Below are positions 26,711-34,652 of a DNA stretch of 51,717 bases, piece after piece (position 1 is the stretch's first letter; each line of letters opens with the position of its first letter). The notes beneath the pieces were generated by a model, which did not search any database, was not told the origin of the DNA, and saw only the letters and a program-made list of their open reading frames with translations. The DNA is from Rhodospirillales bacterium (GTDB taxonomy: Bacteria > Pseudomonadota > Alphaproteobacteria > Acetobacterales > Acetobacteraceae), in contig JANYFG010000081.1 in NCBI GenBank assembly GCA_025362815.1, positions 1-51,717 of the forward strand, given 5' to 3'. The position numbers and the translations under genes are program-made.

Positions 26711-28534
26711 CTACTCCACCGTCACCGATTTCGCGAGGTTGCGCGGCTGGTCCACATCGGTGCCCTTCAGCACGGCCACGTGATAGGCCAGAAGCTGCAC
26801 CGGGATGGCATACAGGATCGGCGCCACGAACGGGTCCACCGCCGGCAGGATCACGGTCTCGACGGCGATGCCCGAAAGCTTCGCCGCACCCTCGGCATCG
26901 CTGAACACGATCAGCTGCCCGCCACGCGCGGCGGCTTCCTGCAGGTTGCTGGCGGTTTTCTCGAACAGGGGGCCCGAGGGGGCGATGGCGATCACCGGCA
27001 CGTTGCGGTCGATCAGCGCGATCGGGCCATGCTTCATCTCGCCGGCGGCATAGCCCTCGGCGTGGATGTAGCTGAGCTCCTTCAGCTTCAACGCGCCTTC
27101 CATGGCGATGGGGAAGCAGGAGCCGCGGCCGAGATACAGCACGTCCCGCGCCTCGGCGAGCCGTGCCGCGATGCGCCGCACCGGGCCTTCGTCATCCAGG
27201 ATGGCGGCCGCATGGCCGGGCACTTCCAGCAGCGCGGCGGTCAGGCGTTTGGCCTCGTATTCGGACAGGCTGCCCCGCGCGCGCCCGGCGGCGAGGGTGA
27301 AGCAGGCGAGCACCATCAGCTGCGCGGTGAACGCCTTGGTGCTGGCCACGCTGATCTCCGGTCCCGCGATGGTGGCCAGAACCGCGTCGGACGCGCGCGC
27401 CATGCTGCTTTCGGGCACGTTCACCACGCTGAGCACGTGCTGCTTCTGGCTCTTCATATACTGCAGCGCCGCCATGGTATCGGCGGTCTCGCCGGACTGG
27501 CTGATCAGCAGGCCAAGCCCGCCTTCGTCCATCGGCGGCGTGCGATAGCGGAATTCGCTTGCCACATCCGCGTCGGTGGGTATGCGCGCCACCGTCTCCA
27601 ACCACGCGCGCGCCACCTGGCCGGCATAGAAGCCCGACCCGCAGGCGCTGATCGTGATGCGCCGGATGGAAGCCAAGTCGAACGGCAACGCCGGCAGCAC
27701 CACGCTCGCCGTGGCGGGATTGACCATCTGGTGCAAGGTGTCGCCCAGCACCGCGGGGTTCTCATGCAGCTCCTTGTGCATGAAATGGCGGAAATTGCCC
27801 TTCCCGACGGCTGCCCCGGTCAGCGCCGTCAGCCGCACCTCACGCTTGACCTCATGGCCCCGCGCGTCGAAGAACTGCGCCGCATCGCGCGTCACGATCA
27901 CCCAGTCGCCGTCGTCGAGATAGGCGATGCGGCGCGTCAACGGCGCCAGCGCCAGCGCGTCGGAGCCCACGAACATCTCGCCGTCGCCAAAACCCACCGC
28001 CAGCGGAGCGCCGTGGCGGGCGGCGATCATGAGATCGGGGTGCCCCGCGAACACCACCGCGATGGCATAGGCGCCGGTCAAGCGCGGAAAGGTGGCCGCC
28101 GCCGCCTCACGCGGGCTCATGCCCTGGGCCAGCAGCAGGTCGAGCAGCTGCGCCACCGTCTCGGTGTCGGTCTCGGTGGTGAACACCTGGCCGTGGGCCT
28201 GCAATTCGGCCTTCAACTCGGCATGGTTCTCGATGATGCCGTTATGCACCACCGCCACCCGCGCGGTGCCGTGCGGATGCGCGTTGCTCTCCGTGGGCGC
28301 GCCATGCGTGGCCCAGCGCGTGTGGCCGATGCCGGTGAGCCCGGCCAGCGGCAGGCGGTCCAGCACCGACGCCAGATTGGCCAGCTTGCCCTCGGCCCGC
28401 CTTCGGTCGATCGCGGTGCCGTCGATGGTGGCGATGCCGGCGCTGTCATAGCCGCGATACTCCAGCCGGCGCAGCGCCTCCAGCAGCACCGGTGCGGCCT
28501 GATGCGTGCCGATGACGCCGACGATGCCGCACAT
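26711..28534 (-). CDS. glmS: Glutamine-fructose-6-phosphate aminotransferase
   Basis: A 607-residue enzyme that makes glucosamine 6-phosphate, the first step towards UDP-GlcNAc for peptidoglycan and LPS. The N-terminal glutaminase begins MCGIVGVIG with the nucleophile Cys2; the isomerase half has two SIS domains, with SACGSGFYAGQVARAW, SQSGETADT and STKAFTAQL, and ends in LAKSVTVE, the usual C-terminus. The length is canonical. glmU lies 9 bases upstream. The leader is too short for a glmS ribozyme, and none is expected in proteobacteria. Confidence 0.98.
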   Translation of the reverse strand: MCGIVGVIGTHQAAPVLLEALRRLEYRGYDSAGIATIDGTAIDRRRAEGKLANLASVLDRLPLAGLTGIGHTRWATHGAPTESNAHPHGTARVAVVHNGIIENHAELKAELQAHGQVFTTETDTETVAQLLDLLLAQGMSPREAAAATFPRLTGAYAIAVVFAGHPDLMIAARHGAPLAVGFGDGEMFVGSDALALAPLTRRIAYLDDGDWVIVTRDAAQFFDARGHEVKREVRLTALTGAAVGKGNFRHFMHKELHENPAVLGDTLHQMVNPATASVVLPALPFDLASIRRITISACGSGFYAGQVARAWLETVARIPTDADVASEFRYRTPPMDEGGLGLLISQSGETADTMAALQYMKSQKQHVLSVVNVPESSMARASDAVLATIAGPEISVASTKAFTAQLMVLACFTLAAGRARGSLSEYEAKRLTAALLEVPGHAAAILDDEGPVRRIAARLAEARDVLYLGRGSCFPIAMEGALKLKELSYIHAEGYAAGEMKHGPIALIDRNVPVIAIAPSGPLFEKTASNLQEAAARGGQLIVFSDAEGAAKLSGIAVETVILPAVDPFVAPILYAIPVQLLAYHVAVLKGTDVDQPRNLAKSVTVE

Positions 28535-28543
28535 GGCTTTTCC

Positions 28544-29860
28544 TTATACTTTCGGTCGGCGCGCTGCGTGATAGGCGGCGGCGCGCCCAGGTTTGTCGGT
28601 CTGCGGCGCCCGGCCGAACGCCATCGCATCGGCCGCCACGTCTTTCGTGATCACGCTTCCGGCGGCGGTGAACGCGCCGTCGCCCAGGCTCAGCGGCGCC
28701 ACCAGCACGCTGGCGGTGCCCACGAACACGCCCGCGCCGATGGTGGTGCGATGCTTGGTATAACCGTCGTAATTGCAGGTGATGGTGCCCGCGCCGATAT
28801 TCGTGCGCGCCCCCACGCTGGAATCGCCGAGATAGCTGAGATGGTTGGCCTTGGCGCCGTCACCCAGCGAGGTCGCCTTCAGCTCGACGAAATTGCCGAC
28901 ATGCGCGCCGGTGCCGATCGTGGTGCCGGTGCGAAGGCGGGCGTAGGGGCCGATGATGGCGGACGGCCCCACGTGACAGCCCTCCAGATGGCTGAAGGCG
29001 CGGATCAGCGCGCCGCCCTCCACCACCACGCCTGGCCCGAAGACCACATGCGGCTCCACTGTCACATCGGCGGCCAGCTGCGTGTCGTAGGTGAAAAATA
29101 CGGTGTCCGGGGCGATCAACGTCACGCCCGCCTCCATCGCGGCGCGGCGCATCCGCGCCTGCACGCTGGCCTCCGCCTCAGACAGTTCGGCGCGCGAATT
29201 GATGCCGCGCAATTCCTCCGCCGGTGCCTCCACCGCCGCCACGTGGCCGCCCTCCCGGCGCGCCAGTTCGACGAGGTCGGTGAGGTAGAATTCACCCTTG
29301 CTGTTGTCGTTGCGCACCGCCTGCAGCCATCGGCGCATGTCCGCCGCCGCGGCACACAGCACGCCCGCATTGCACAGCCCAACGGCGCGCTCGGCCTCGG
29401 ACGCATCGGAGAATTCCACGATGCGCGTCACGTAACCGTCCGCCGTCAGCACCCGCCCATAACGCGCGGGGTCGGAAGGGCGCATCGCCAGCAGCGCCAG
29501 GCCCACATCCGCCTGCGTGCGGCGATGCAGCAGCCGACGCAACGTGGCCGGCGAAATCAACGGGTTGTCGGCATACAGCACCGCCACCTCGCCATCCCCG
29601 AACAGCGCCTCGGCCTGCAACGCGGCATGTGCGGTGCCCAGGCGATCGTGCTGCACCACCACCGCGTGCGGGGCGGCGGCTTTGGCCACCTGGTCCATGT
29701 CCGGGCCCACCACCACCACGATATGGTCGAACACTTCCGACGCGGAGGCGAGCAGATGATGTAGCATCGGCCGCCCGGCAATATTGTGCAGGGTTTTCGG
29801 CAGCGCCGACTTCATGCGCGTGCCCAGCCCCGCGGCCAGGATGATGGCGGTCGTTGTCAT
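28544..29860 (-). CDS. glmU: Bifunctional GlmU (GlcN-1-P acetyltransferase / GlcNAc-1-P uridyltransferase)
   Basis: A 438-residue cytosolic enzyme completing UDP-GlcNAc synthesis. The N-terminal uridyltransferase has the nucleotide-binding LAAGLGTRMKSALPK at residues 8-22 and GTAHA at about 75-79. The C-terminal part is a left-handed beta-helix of hexapeptide repeats (IGTGAHVGNFVELK, GAGTITCNYDGY) carrying the acetyltransferase site. The order glmU-glmS fits a dedicated amino-sugar operon. The start at 29860 faces the divergent phosphatase gene; a TTGACA occurs on the minus strand at 29892-29897, but a promoter using it would start only a few bases before the ATG, so I do not call one. Confidence 0.97.
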   Translation of the reverse strand: MTTTAIILAAGLGTRMKSALPKTLHNIAGRPMLHHLLASASEVFDHIVVVVGPDMDQVAKAAAPHAVVVQHDRLGTAHAALQAEALFGDGEVAVLYADNPLISPATLRRLLHRRTQADVGLALLAMRPSDPARYGRVLTADGYVTRIVEFSDASEAERAVGLCNAGVLCAAAADMRRWLQAVRNDNSKGEFYLTDLVELARREGGHVAAVEAPAEELRGINSRAELSEAEASVQARMRRAAMEAGVTLIAPDTVFFTYDTQLAADVTVEPHVVFGPGVVVEGGALIRAFSHLEGCHVGPSAIIGPYARLRTGTTIGTGAHVGNFVELKATSLGDGAKANHLSYLGDSSVGARTNIGAGTITCNYDGYTKHRTTIGAGVFVGTASVLVAPLSLGDGAFTAAGSVITKDVAADAMAFGRAPQTDKPGRAAAYHAARRPKV

Positions 29861-29936
29861 GTGTGTCCCGGTAGCGGGCGAACGGCGTCCGTGTCAAAGG
29901 GACGTGGATCACGCTTTAATTCCCGATGCAACACGC

Positions 29937-29954
29937 GGAGCCCCCCCCCCGATG
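29937..29954 (+). promoter_or_regulatory. Ribosome-binding site separated from ATG by a C10 tract
   Basis: GGAG (29937-29940) is the only plausible Shine-Dalgarno sequence for the phosphatase gene. It is followed by ten consecutive C residues (29941-29950), one G, and the ATG at 29952. Spacing is 11 bases, so any gain or loss of Cs by slippage would shift the spacing directly without changing the reading frame. Confidence 0.6.
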
Positions 29955-30590
29955 TCCAAACTCGCCGTGTTCGACCTCGACGGCACCTTGGTCGATTCGG
30001 TGCCCGACCTCAAAGCCGCGCTGAACCGCCTGGTGGTGGCGCGCGGCCTTGCGCCGTTCACCGATGCCGAGACCCAGGCGATGGTGGGTGACGGCGCCCG
30101 CGCGCTGGTGGAGCGTGGCTTCGCGGCGCGCTCAGCCGAGATGACCGAGGCCGATTACCAGGGCTTCCTGTCCGACTACACCCAAAACGCCGCCGTGCTC
30201 TCGCGGCCCTATCCGGGCGTCGCCGACACGCTCACGACCCTTGCGCAGGCGGGATGGACGCTCGCCGTGTGCACCAACAAACCCGAGCGCCCGGCCCGCG
30301 CGCTGTTGGACACTTTGGGGCTTCTGCGCTTTTTCGCGGTGGTGGCCGGCGGCGACAGCTTCGCCGTCCGCAAGCCCGATCCCGGCCATCTCGGCGCGGT
30401 GATCGCCGCCTGCCGGGGCGATGCGGATGGCACGGTGATGGTGGGCGATCACCACAACGACATCCTGGCCGCCAGGGGCTGCGGCGTGCGCGTGATCTGG
30501 GCTAGCTGGGGCTACAGCGCGGATGGGGCAGGCGCCTCGGCGGAAGCGACCCGTTTCACCGATTTGCCGGCGATTTTCGCCCGGCTTTAA
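29952..30590 (+). CDS. gph: HAD-superfamily phosphatase, phosphoglycolate phosphatase type
   Basis: A 212-residue HAD hydrolase. Motif I is FDLDGTLVDS (nucleophile and acid Asp in DxDGT at residues 7-11), motif II the Thr in AVCTNKPE, motif III the Lys in VRKPDPGH and motif IV VGDHHNDILAA. The short helical cap between motifs I and II, with its VDSVPDLKAALNRLV opening, matches phosphoglycolate phosphatase (Gph), which removes 2-phosphoglycolate. This could also support glyoxylate metabolism alongside the nearby oxalate genes, but that is inference. The start follows the C10 tract. It is divergent from glmU. Confidence 0.85.
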   Translation: MSKLAVFDLDGTLVDSVPDLKAALNRLVVARGLAPFTDAETQAMVGDGARALVERGFAARSAEMTEADYQGFLSDYTQNAAVLSRPYPGVADTLTTLAQAGWTLAVCTNKPERPARALLDTLGLLRFFAVVAGGDSFAVRKPDPGHLGAVIAACRGDADGTVMVGDHHNDILAARGCGVRVIWASWGYSADGAGASAEATRFTDLPAIFARL

Positions 30591-30666
30591 GTCCGTCTTC
30601 ACGCTCTCCGGCCACGATAGGGCGGCCATGCCACCGTCCATGTCGCCAAATGGCCGAAAGAGAGAG

Positions 30667-32094
30667 ATGTCAGAAACGACCACCTTTCCGCCGCACGGCG
30701 GTGTCGTCACGCCGCCCACTGGTCCGTTCGATCTCGGGGCCCATGGCCTGGCGCCCCGGCCCAGCGACCCCAGGGCGCTGCTGGGCTATTTCGATCACGT
30801 CACCCTGCTGCCCAACCGCATTTCCTTCATGCGCGACATGACGCAGCGGATGCGCCACGCGCGGGACGGCCGGGTGCTGCTGTTGCTCACATTGGCCGAT
30901 GCCGGCCATTTCAGCGATATCCTGCGCGCGCTCGGCCATGCCTTCGCCGATGATTTCGTGCGTGAGGGCGCCGCCCAGTTCACCGCCTGCGCACCGCCCG
31001 GCGCGGTCGTCTATCATGTCAGCGTGCTCAGCTTCGCCGTCATGCTCGAGCCGGAGGAGCCGGGGGCGGCCGGGCGTCATGCGCAGACGATGGTGCAGCG
31101 GTTTCGCGCGCCGATCTTCTGCGGCAGCGTGCCCATCCTCACGCGCGCCGGCGTGGGCGTGTTCGCCTTCCAGCACGACATCACGCCCGCGGCCAACCTG
31201 CGCGCCGCCCTCGCCGCCGCCCAGCAAAGCCGCTTGCTGGCCCCGGGCTGGACCGAATACAGCCGCGACCTGGACGATGCGCATCGCCGGGCGTTCGTGA
31301 TCATCGCCGACCTCGCCCAGGCCGTCCTCGCCCACGACCAGCTTTCCATGGTCTATCAACCTCGCGTCAACCTCGCCACCGGCCGCCCCCAAGGGGCCGA
31401 GGCCCTCATTCGCTGGACCCATCCGAAATGGGGGCCGATCTCACCCGGGGAGTTCATTCCGCTGGCCGAAGCCACCGCGCTGATGGGCGAATTGACCGAC
31501 TGGGTGCTGCGCCGCGTGCTGCACGACATGTCCGGCTGGCCATACCAGTGGCACACGCTGCGCATCTCCGTGAACACCTCACCCAATTCGCTGCACGACC
31601 CCGGCTTCGTGGGCCGGCTGGAAGCGCTGCTCGCGGAGTTCGAAATCCTGCCACAGCGGATCGAGCTCGAGGTGACCGAGGGCTCGCTGACCAGCGTGAA
31701 CGAGACGGTGCTCACCCAGATCGCCCGCATCCGCGCCTTGCGGATCAATCTGGCGATCGACGATTTCGGCACCGGCTACAGCAATTTCGAATCCCTCATC
31801 CGGCTGGACGCCCAGGTTCTGAAGGTGGATCAGTCGTTCATCCGCAGCATGGACACCGAACCCCGCCGCCGCCTGCTGGCCCGCAGCATCATCGGTCTCG
31901 CCCAGTCCCTGGGCTTTTCGGTGGTGGCCGAAGGCATCGAAACGCGCGAAAGCCTGGACCGGTTGGCGGCATGGGGCTGCAACGAGGGCCAGGGCTACTT
32001 CATCAGCCGGCCGCTGGCGCACGACGCGTTCACCGCCTGGATGGGCGACCGCGGGGGCGTGATCCCCTCGTCATCTCACGCGGCGTCGTTGTAG
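30667..32094 (+). CDS. EAL-domain c-di-GMP phosphodiesterase with degenerate GGDEF domain
   Basis: A 475-residue soluble protein. Residues about 40-195 follow the GGDEF fold (YFDHVTLLPNRISFMRDM), but the signature site reads VSVLSFAVML near 118-127 instead of GGDEF, so it cannot be a cyclase and is probably regulatory. Residues about 215-465 form an EAL domain with the catalytic set apparently complete: EAL at 245-247, the Asn in VNTSPNSL, the Glu in EVTEGSL, DDFGTGYSNFESL, the Lys in LKVDQSFI, the Glu in AEGIETRESL and the Gln in GQGYFISRPL. It should hydrolyse c-di-GMP. The start at 30667 has GAAAGAGAG directly upstream. There is no membrane segment or sensory domain. Its 3' end overlaps the convergent PanE-like gene by 19 bases. 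Confidence 0.9.
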   Translation: MSETTTFPPHGGVVTPPTGPFDLGAHGLAPRPSDPRALLGYFDHVTLLPNRISFMRDMTQRMRHARDGRVLLLLTLADAGHFSDILRALGHAFADDFVREGAAQFTACAPPGAVVYHVSVLSFAVMLEPEEPGAAGRHAQTMVQRFRAPIFCGSVPILTRAGVGVFAFQHDITPAANLRAALAAAQQSRLLAPGWTEYSRDLDDAHRRAFVIIADLAQAVLAHDQLSMVYQPRVNLATGRPQGAEALIRWTHPKWGPISPGEFIPLAEATALMGELTDWVLRRVLHDMSGWPYQWHTLRISVNTSPNSLHDPGFVGRLEALLAEFEILPQRIELEVTEGSLTSVNETVLTQIARIRALRINLAIDDFGTGYSNFESLIRLDAQVLKVDQSFIRSMDTEPRRRLLARSIIGLAQSLGFSVVAEGIETRESLDRLAAWGCNEGQGYFISRPLAHDAFTAWMGDRGGVIPSSSHAASL

Positions 32095-33089
32095 CACCCC
32101 GCCCCGCGCGCGCGTTGACGCACCAGCGCCAGCACCGTCTCGCACTGGGGCATCGGCCGGCCCACCAGGTGTCCGAGTTCGACCACCGCCCCCAGAAGCG
32201 CGTCGATCTCCATCGGCCGCCCGCGTTCCAGGTCTTGCAACATCGACGTCTTGTGCGCCCCCACATCGGCCGCGCCGTCGATCCGCTTGTCCACGGAAAT
32301 CGCGAATTTCACGCCCAGCGCCTCCGCCACGCCCTGCGCTTCCAGCATCATCGCGCGGCATACCGCCCGCAGATCCGGCCGGCCCGTCAACACGTCCAGC
32401 GTGGCGCCGGTCAGCGCAGACAGCGGATTGAAGCAAAGATTGCCCCACAGCTTCACCCAGATCTCATCGCGGATCTTCGGGCGAACCGGCGCTTTCAGCC
32501 CCGACGAGATCAGCAGCTTCGAGACCGCCTCCACCCGCTCGGACCGGCTGCCATCCGGCTCGCCCAGCGAGAACCGGTCGCCGTAGCTGTGTTCGATCAC
32601 CCCCGGCGCCACCACTTCGGCCGCCGGATACACCACGCACCCGATGGCGCAGGACGGCGGCAAGATCCGGGAGACCACACCGCCGGGATCGACACTTTCC
32701 ACGATGCGCCCGCGATACGGACCCTCCAGCCCATGGAAATACCAATACGGCACCCCGTTCACCGCCGTGATCAGCGCCGACCGGTCATCCATCATCGAGG
32801 CGATATCGCCCGCCGCCGCCGGCAGCGAGTGCGCCTTCAACGTCACCACCACGTAATCCTGCCGCCCGGCCTCGGCAGCCGAGCCCACGCAGCGCGGCCG
32901 CACGTTGATGGTCTCGCCGCCGGAATGCATGGTCACGCCATGGGCCTGCATCGCCGCCAGATGCGGCCCGCGCGCAATGAACGTGACGTCGGCCCCGGCC
33001 TGGGCCAGCTTCACGCCCATCATCCCGCCGATGGCGCCGGCGCCGAAGATCGCCACTTTCAAACCCTGTGGCACCGCGTCCCCACTCAC
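32076..33089 (-). CDS. PanE/ApbA-type ketoacid reductase; candidate oxalyl-CoA reductase
   Basis: A 337-residue NAD(P)H-dependent reductase of the 2-dehydropantoate 2-reductase family. The Rossmann motif is IFGAGAIGGMMG at about residues 14-25. The family lysine appears in WVKLWGNLCFNPLSAL and the late glutamate in RGRPMEIDALLG. By name it would make pantoate for CoA synthesis, but it is encoded in a 4-base overlap after an oxalyl-CoA-synthetase-like gene and an oxalate/formate antiporter. A PanE paralogue (PanE2) has been described in Methylobacterium extorquens as an oxalyl-CoA reductase giving glyoxylate; context suggests the same role here. The family is certain; the specific reaction is inferred. 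Confidence 0.85.
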   Translation of the reverse strand: MSGDAVPQGLKVAIFGAGAIGGMMGVKLAQAGADVTFIARGPHLAAMQAHGVTMHSGGETINVRPRCVGSAAEAGRQDYVVVTLKAHSLPAAAGDIASMMDDRSALITAVNGVPYWYFHGLEGPYRGRIVESVDPGGVVSRILPPSCAIGCVVYPAAEVVAPGVIEHSYGDRFSLGEPDGSRSERVEAVSKLLISSGLKAPVRPKIRDEIWVKLWGNLCFNPLSALTGATLDVLTGRPDLRAVCRAMMLEAQGVAEALGVKFAISVDKRIDGAADVGAHKTSMLQDLERGRPMEIDALLGAVVELGHLVGRPMPQCETVLALVRQRARGAGCYNDAA

Positions 33090-34609
33090 GCGGAGATGCC
33101 CAGCTTCGCGGCCAGCCCGATCCGCATCAGCTTGCCGGTGGCGCCCTTTGGGATCTCGGCCAGAAACACGATCTTGCGCGGCACCTTGAACGCGGCCAGC
33201 CGCTCGCCCGCGAAATCACGAATGGAATGCTCGTTCTCGGTGGCACCCTCGCGCAGCACCACGCAGGCCGCCACCTCCTCGCCCAATTTCGGGTGCGGCA
33301 TGGCAAAGGTCAGGCACTGCGCCACATCCGGATGGTCCATCAGCACGTTGTCCACCTCCAAAGGCGACACCTTCTCCCCGCCCCTGTTGATGATCTCCTT
33401 CAGCCGCCCGGTCAGCCGCAGATAGCCGTCGGGATCGAGATAGCCCTCGTCGCCGGTGCGAAACCATCCATCGGTGAAACCCTTGGCGTTCGCCTCGGGG
33501 TTGTTCTCGTAGCCGGACGTCACGTTGCGCCCCCGGATCACGATCTCGCCCAGTTCGCCCGACGCCATCATCACGCCCGCCTCGGACATGATGGCGATCT
33601 CCGGCCCCGCGGCCACCCCCACCGAACCCGGGAAATGCGCCCGCGGCGGCAGCGGGTTGGACGCCATCTGATGCGCCGCCTCCGTCATGCCATAACTCTC
33701 GATCACGGGCACATGAAACACGTCCTCAAGCTCCATCATCACCTGCGGCGGCAGCGAGGCGGAGGACGAGCGGATCAGCCGCAGCCGCCCCCGCGCAATC
33801 AGCTCCTTGTTGCGCCCGGCCAGCCCCAGCAGCGTCTGGTGCATCGTCGGCACCGCCGTGAACCAGCTCGGCCGCACCTCGTCATACGTCGCAAAAAACT
33901 TGAACGCGTTGAACCCCGGCGTGCACGACACCGATCCGCCCGCCGCCAGCGACGACAGCACGGCCGCGATCAGCCCATGAATGTGAAACAGCGGCATGAT
34001 GTTGAGACACACATCGCCCGGCGTCAGCGCCAGCGCCGCGCCGATATGCGCCGCCGACGCGGTCACGTTGATCTGCCGCAGCGGCACGATCTTGGGGCGC
34101 GACGTCGTGCCCGACGTGTGCAGCACCAACGCCACATCCTCCGGCTCGGCCAGGCCGGGCAGAGCAGGGGTGCCCTTGAGATCGGACTGCAAGGTGAAAG
34201 ACCCCGCTTCCTCTCCCGCCACCAGCTCCACGATGGCGATGCCCTTGGCCTGCGCCACCGCGCGGGCCGGGGTGTCCATGCCCTGCATCACCACCAGGCA
34301 TTTGGCGCCGAGGTCGGACAGGTAGAAATCGAATTCGTCCGCCTTGTAGGCCGGGTTCAGCGGCGCGGTGGTGGCGCCGCATGCCACGGTGACGAACAGC
34401 GCCGCCATTTCCGGCCCGTTCGGGAGCACCATCGCCACCCTGTCGCCACGCCCGATTCCCATGGCATTGAGCGACGCCACGGTGCGCCCGGCCAGCGCCC
34501 GCAAGCCATCATGCGAAAGCCAGGGCCGGCCGGGCGCGCCGATGGCGGGAAGATCGCCGCTGCCATGCGCGAGCAGCTGGTTCATCGTGTCGGCGCGATA
34601 TTCGGTCAT
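33086..34609 (-). CDS. Acyl-CoA synthetase, oxalate-CoA ligase-like
   Basis: A 507-residue ANL-superfamily ligase that activates a carboxylate with ATP and joins it to CoA. The P-loop is LVLHTSGTTSRPK near residues 160-172; later motifs are ESYGMTEAAHQM, WFRTGDEGYLDPDGYL and the C-terminal catalytic lysine in PKGATGKLMRIG. The N-terminal half (RVAMVLPNGPEMAALF) and overall pattern resemble oxalyl-CoA synthetases (plant AAE3/bacterial oxalate-CoA ligase). The adjacent oxlT-like gene supports oxalate as substrate. It starts 43 bases after the antiporter stop and overlaps the reductase gene by ATGA. No oxalyl-CoA decarboxylase or formyl-CoA transferase gene is in the window. Confidence 0.85.
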   Translation of the reverse strand: MTEYRADTMNQLLAHGSGDLPAIGAPGRPWLSHDGLRALAGRTVASLNAMGIGRGDRVAMVLPNGPEMAALFVTVACGATTAPLNPAYKADEFDFYLSDLGAKCLVVMQGMDTPARAVAQAKGIAIVELVAGEEAGSFTLQSDLKGTPALPGLAEPEDVALVLHTSGTTSRPKIVPLRQINVTASAAHIGAALALTPGDVCLNIMPLFHIHGLIAAVLSSLAAGGSVSCTPGFNAFKFFATYDEVRPSWFTAVPTMHQTLLGLAGRNKELIARGRLRLIRSSSASLPPQVMMELEDVFHVPVIESYGMTEAAHQMASNPLPPRAHFPGSVGVAAGPEIAIMSEAGVMMASGELGEIVIRGRNVTSGYENNPEANAKGFTDGWFRTGDEGYLDPDGYLRLTGRLKEIINRGGEKVSPLEVDNVLMDHPDVAQCLTFAMPHPKLGEEVAACVVLREGATENEHSIRDFAGERLAAFKVPRKIVFLAEIPKGATGKLMRIGLAAKLGISA

Positions 34610-34652
34610 GCAGCCCTCAATGCCAAAGCGGGGAAGACGGGTTTAGTCTGTG

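Noticed and set aside
26693-29764. Very long open frame (over 1000 codons) on the plus strand
   Set aside because: It is antisense to gor, glmS and glmU and its product is a His/Arg/Gly-rich low-complexity sequence, as expected for the mirror frame of GC-rich genes.
29892-29897. Perfect TTGACA on the minus strand upstream of glmU
   Set aside because: No acceptable -10 at 16-18 bases, and the resulting start would lie almost on the ATG.
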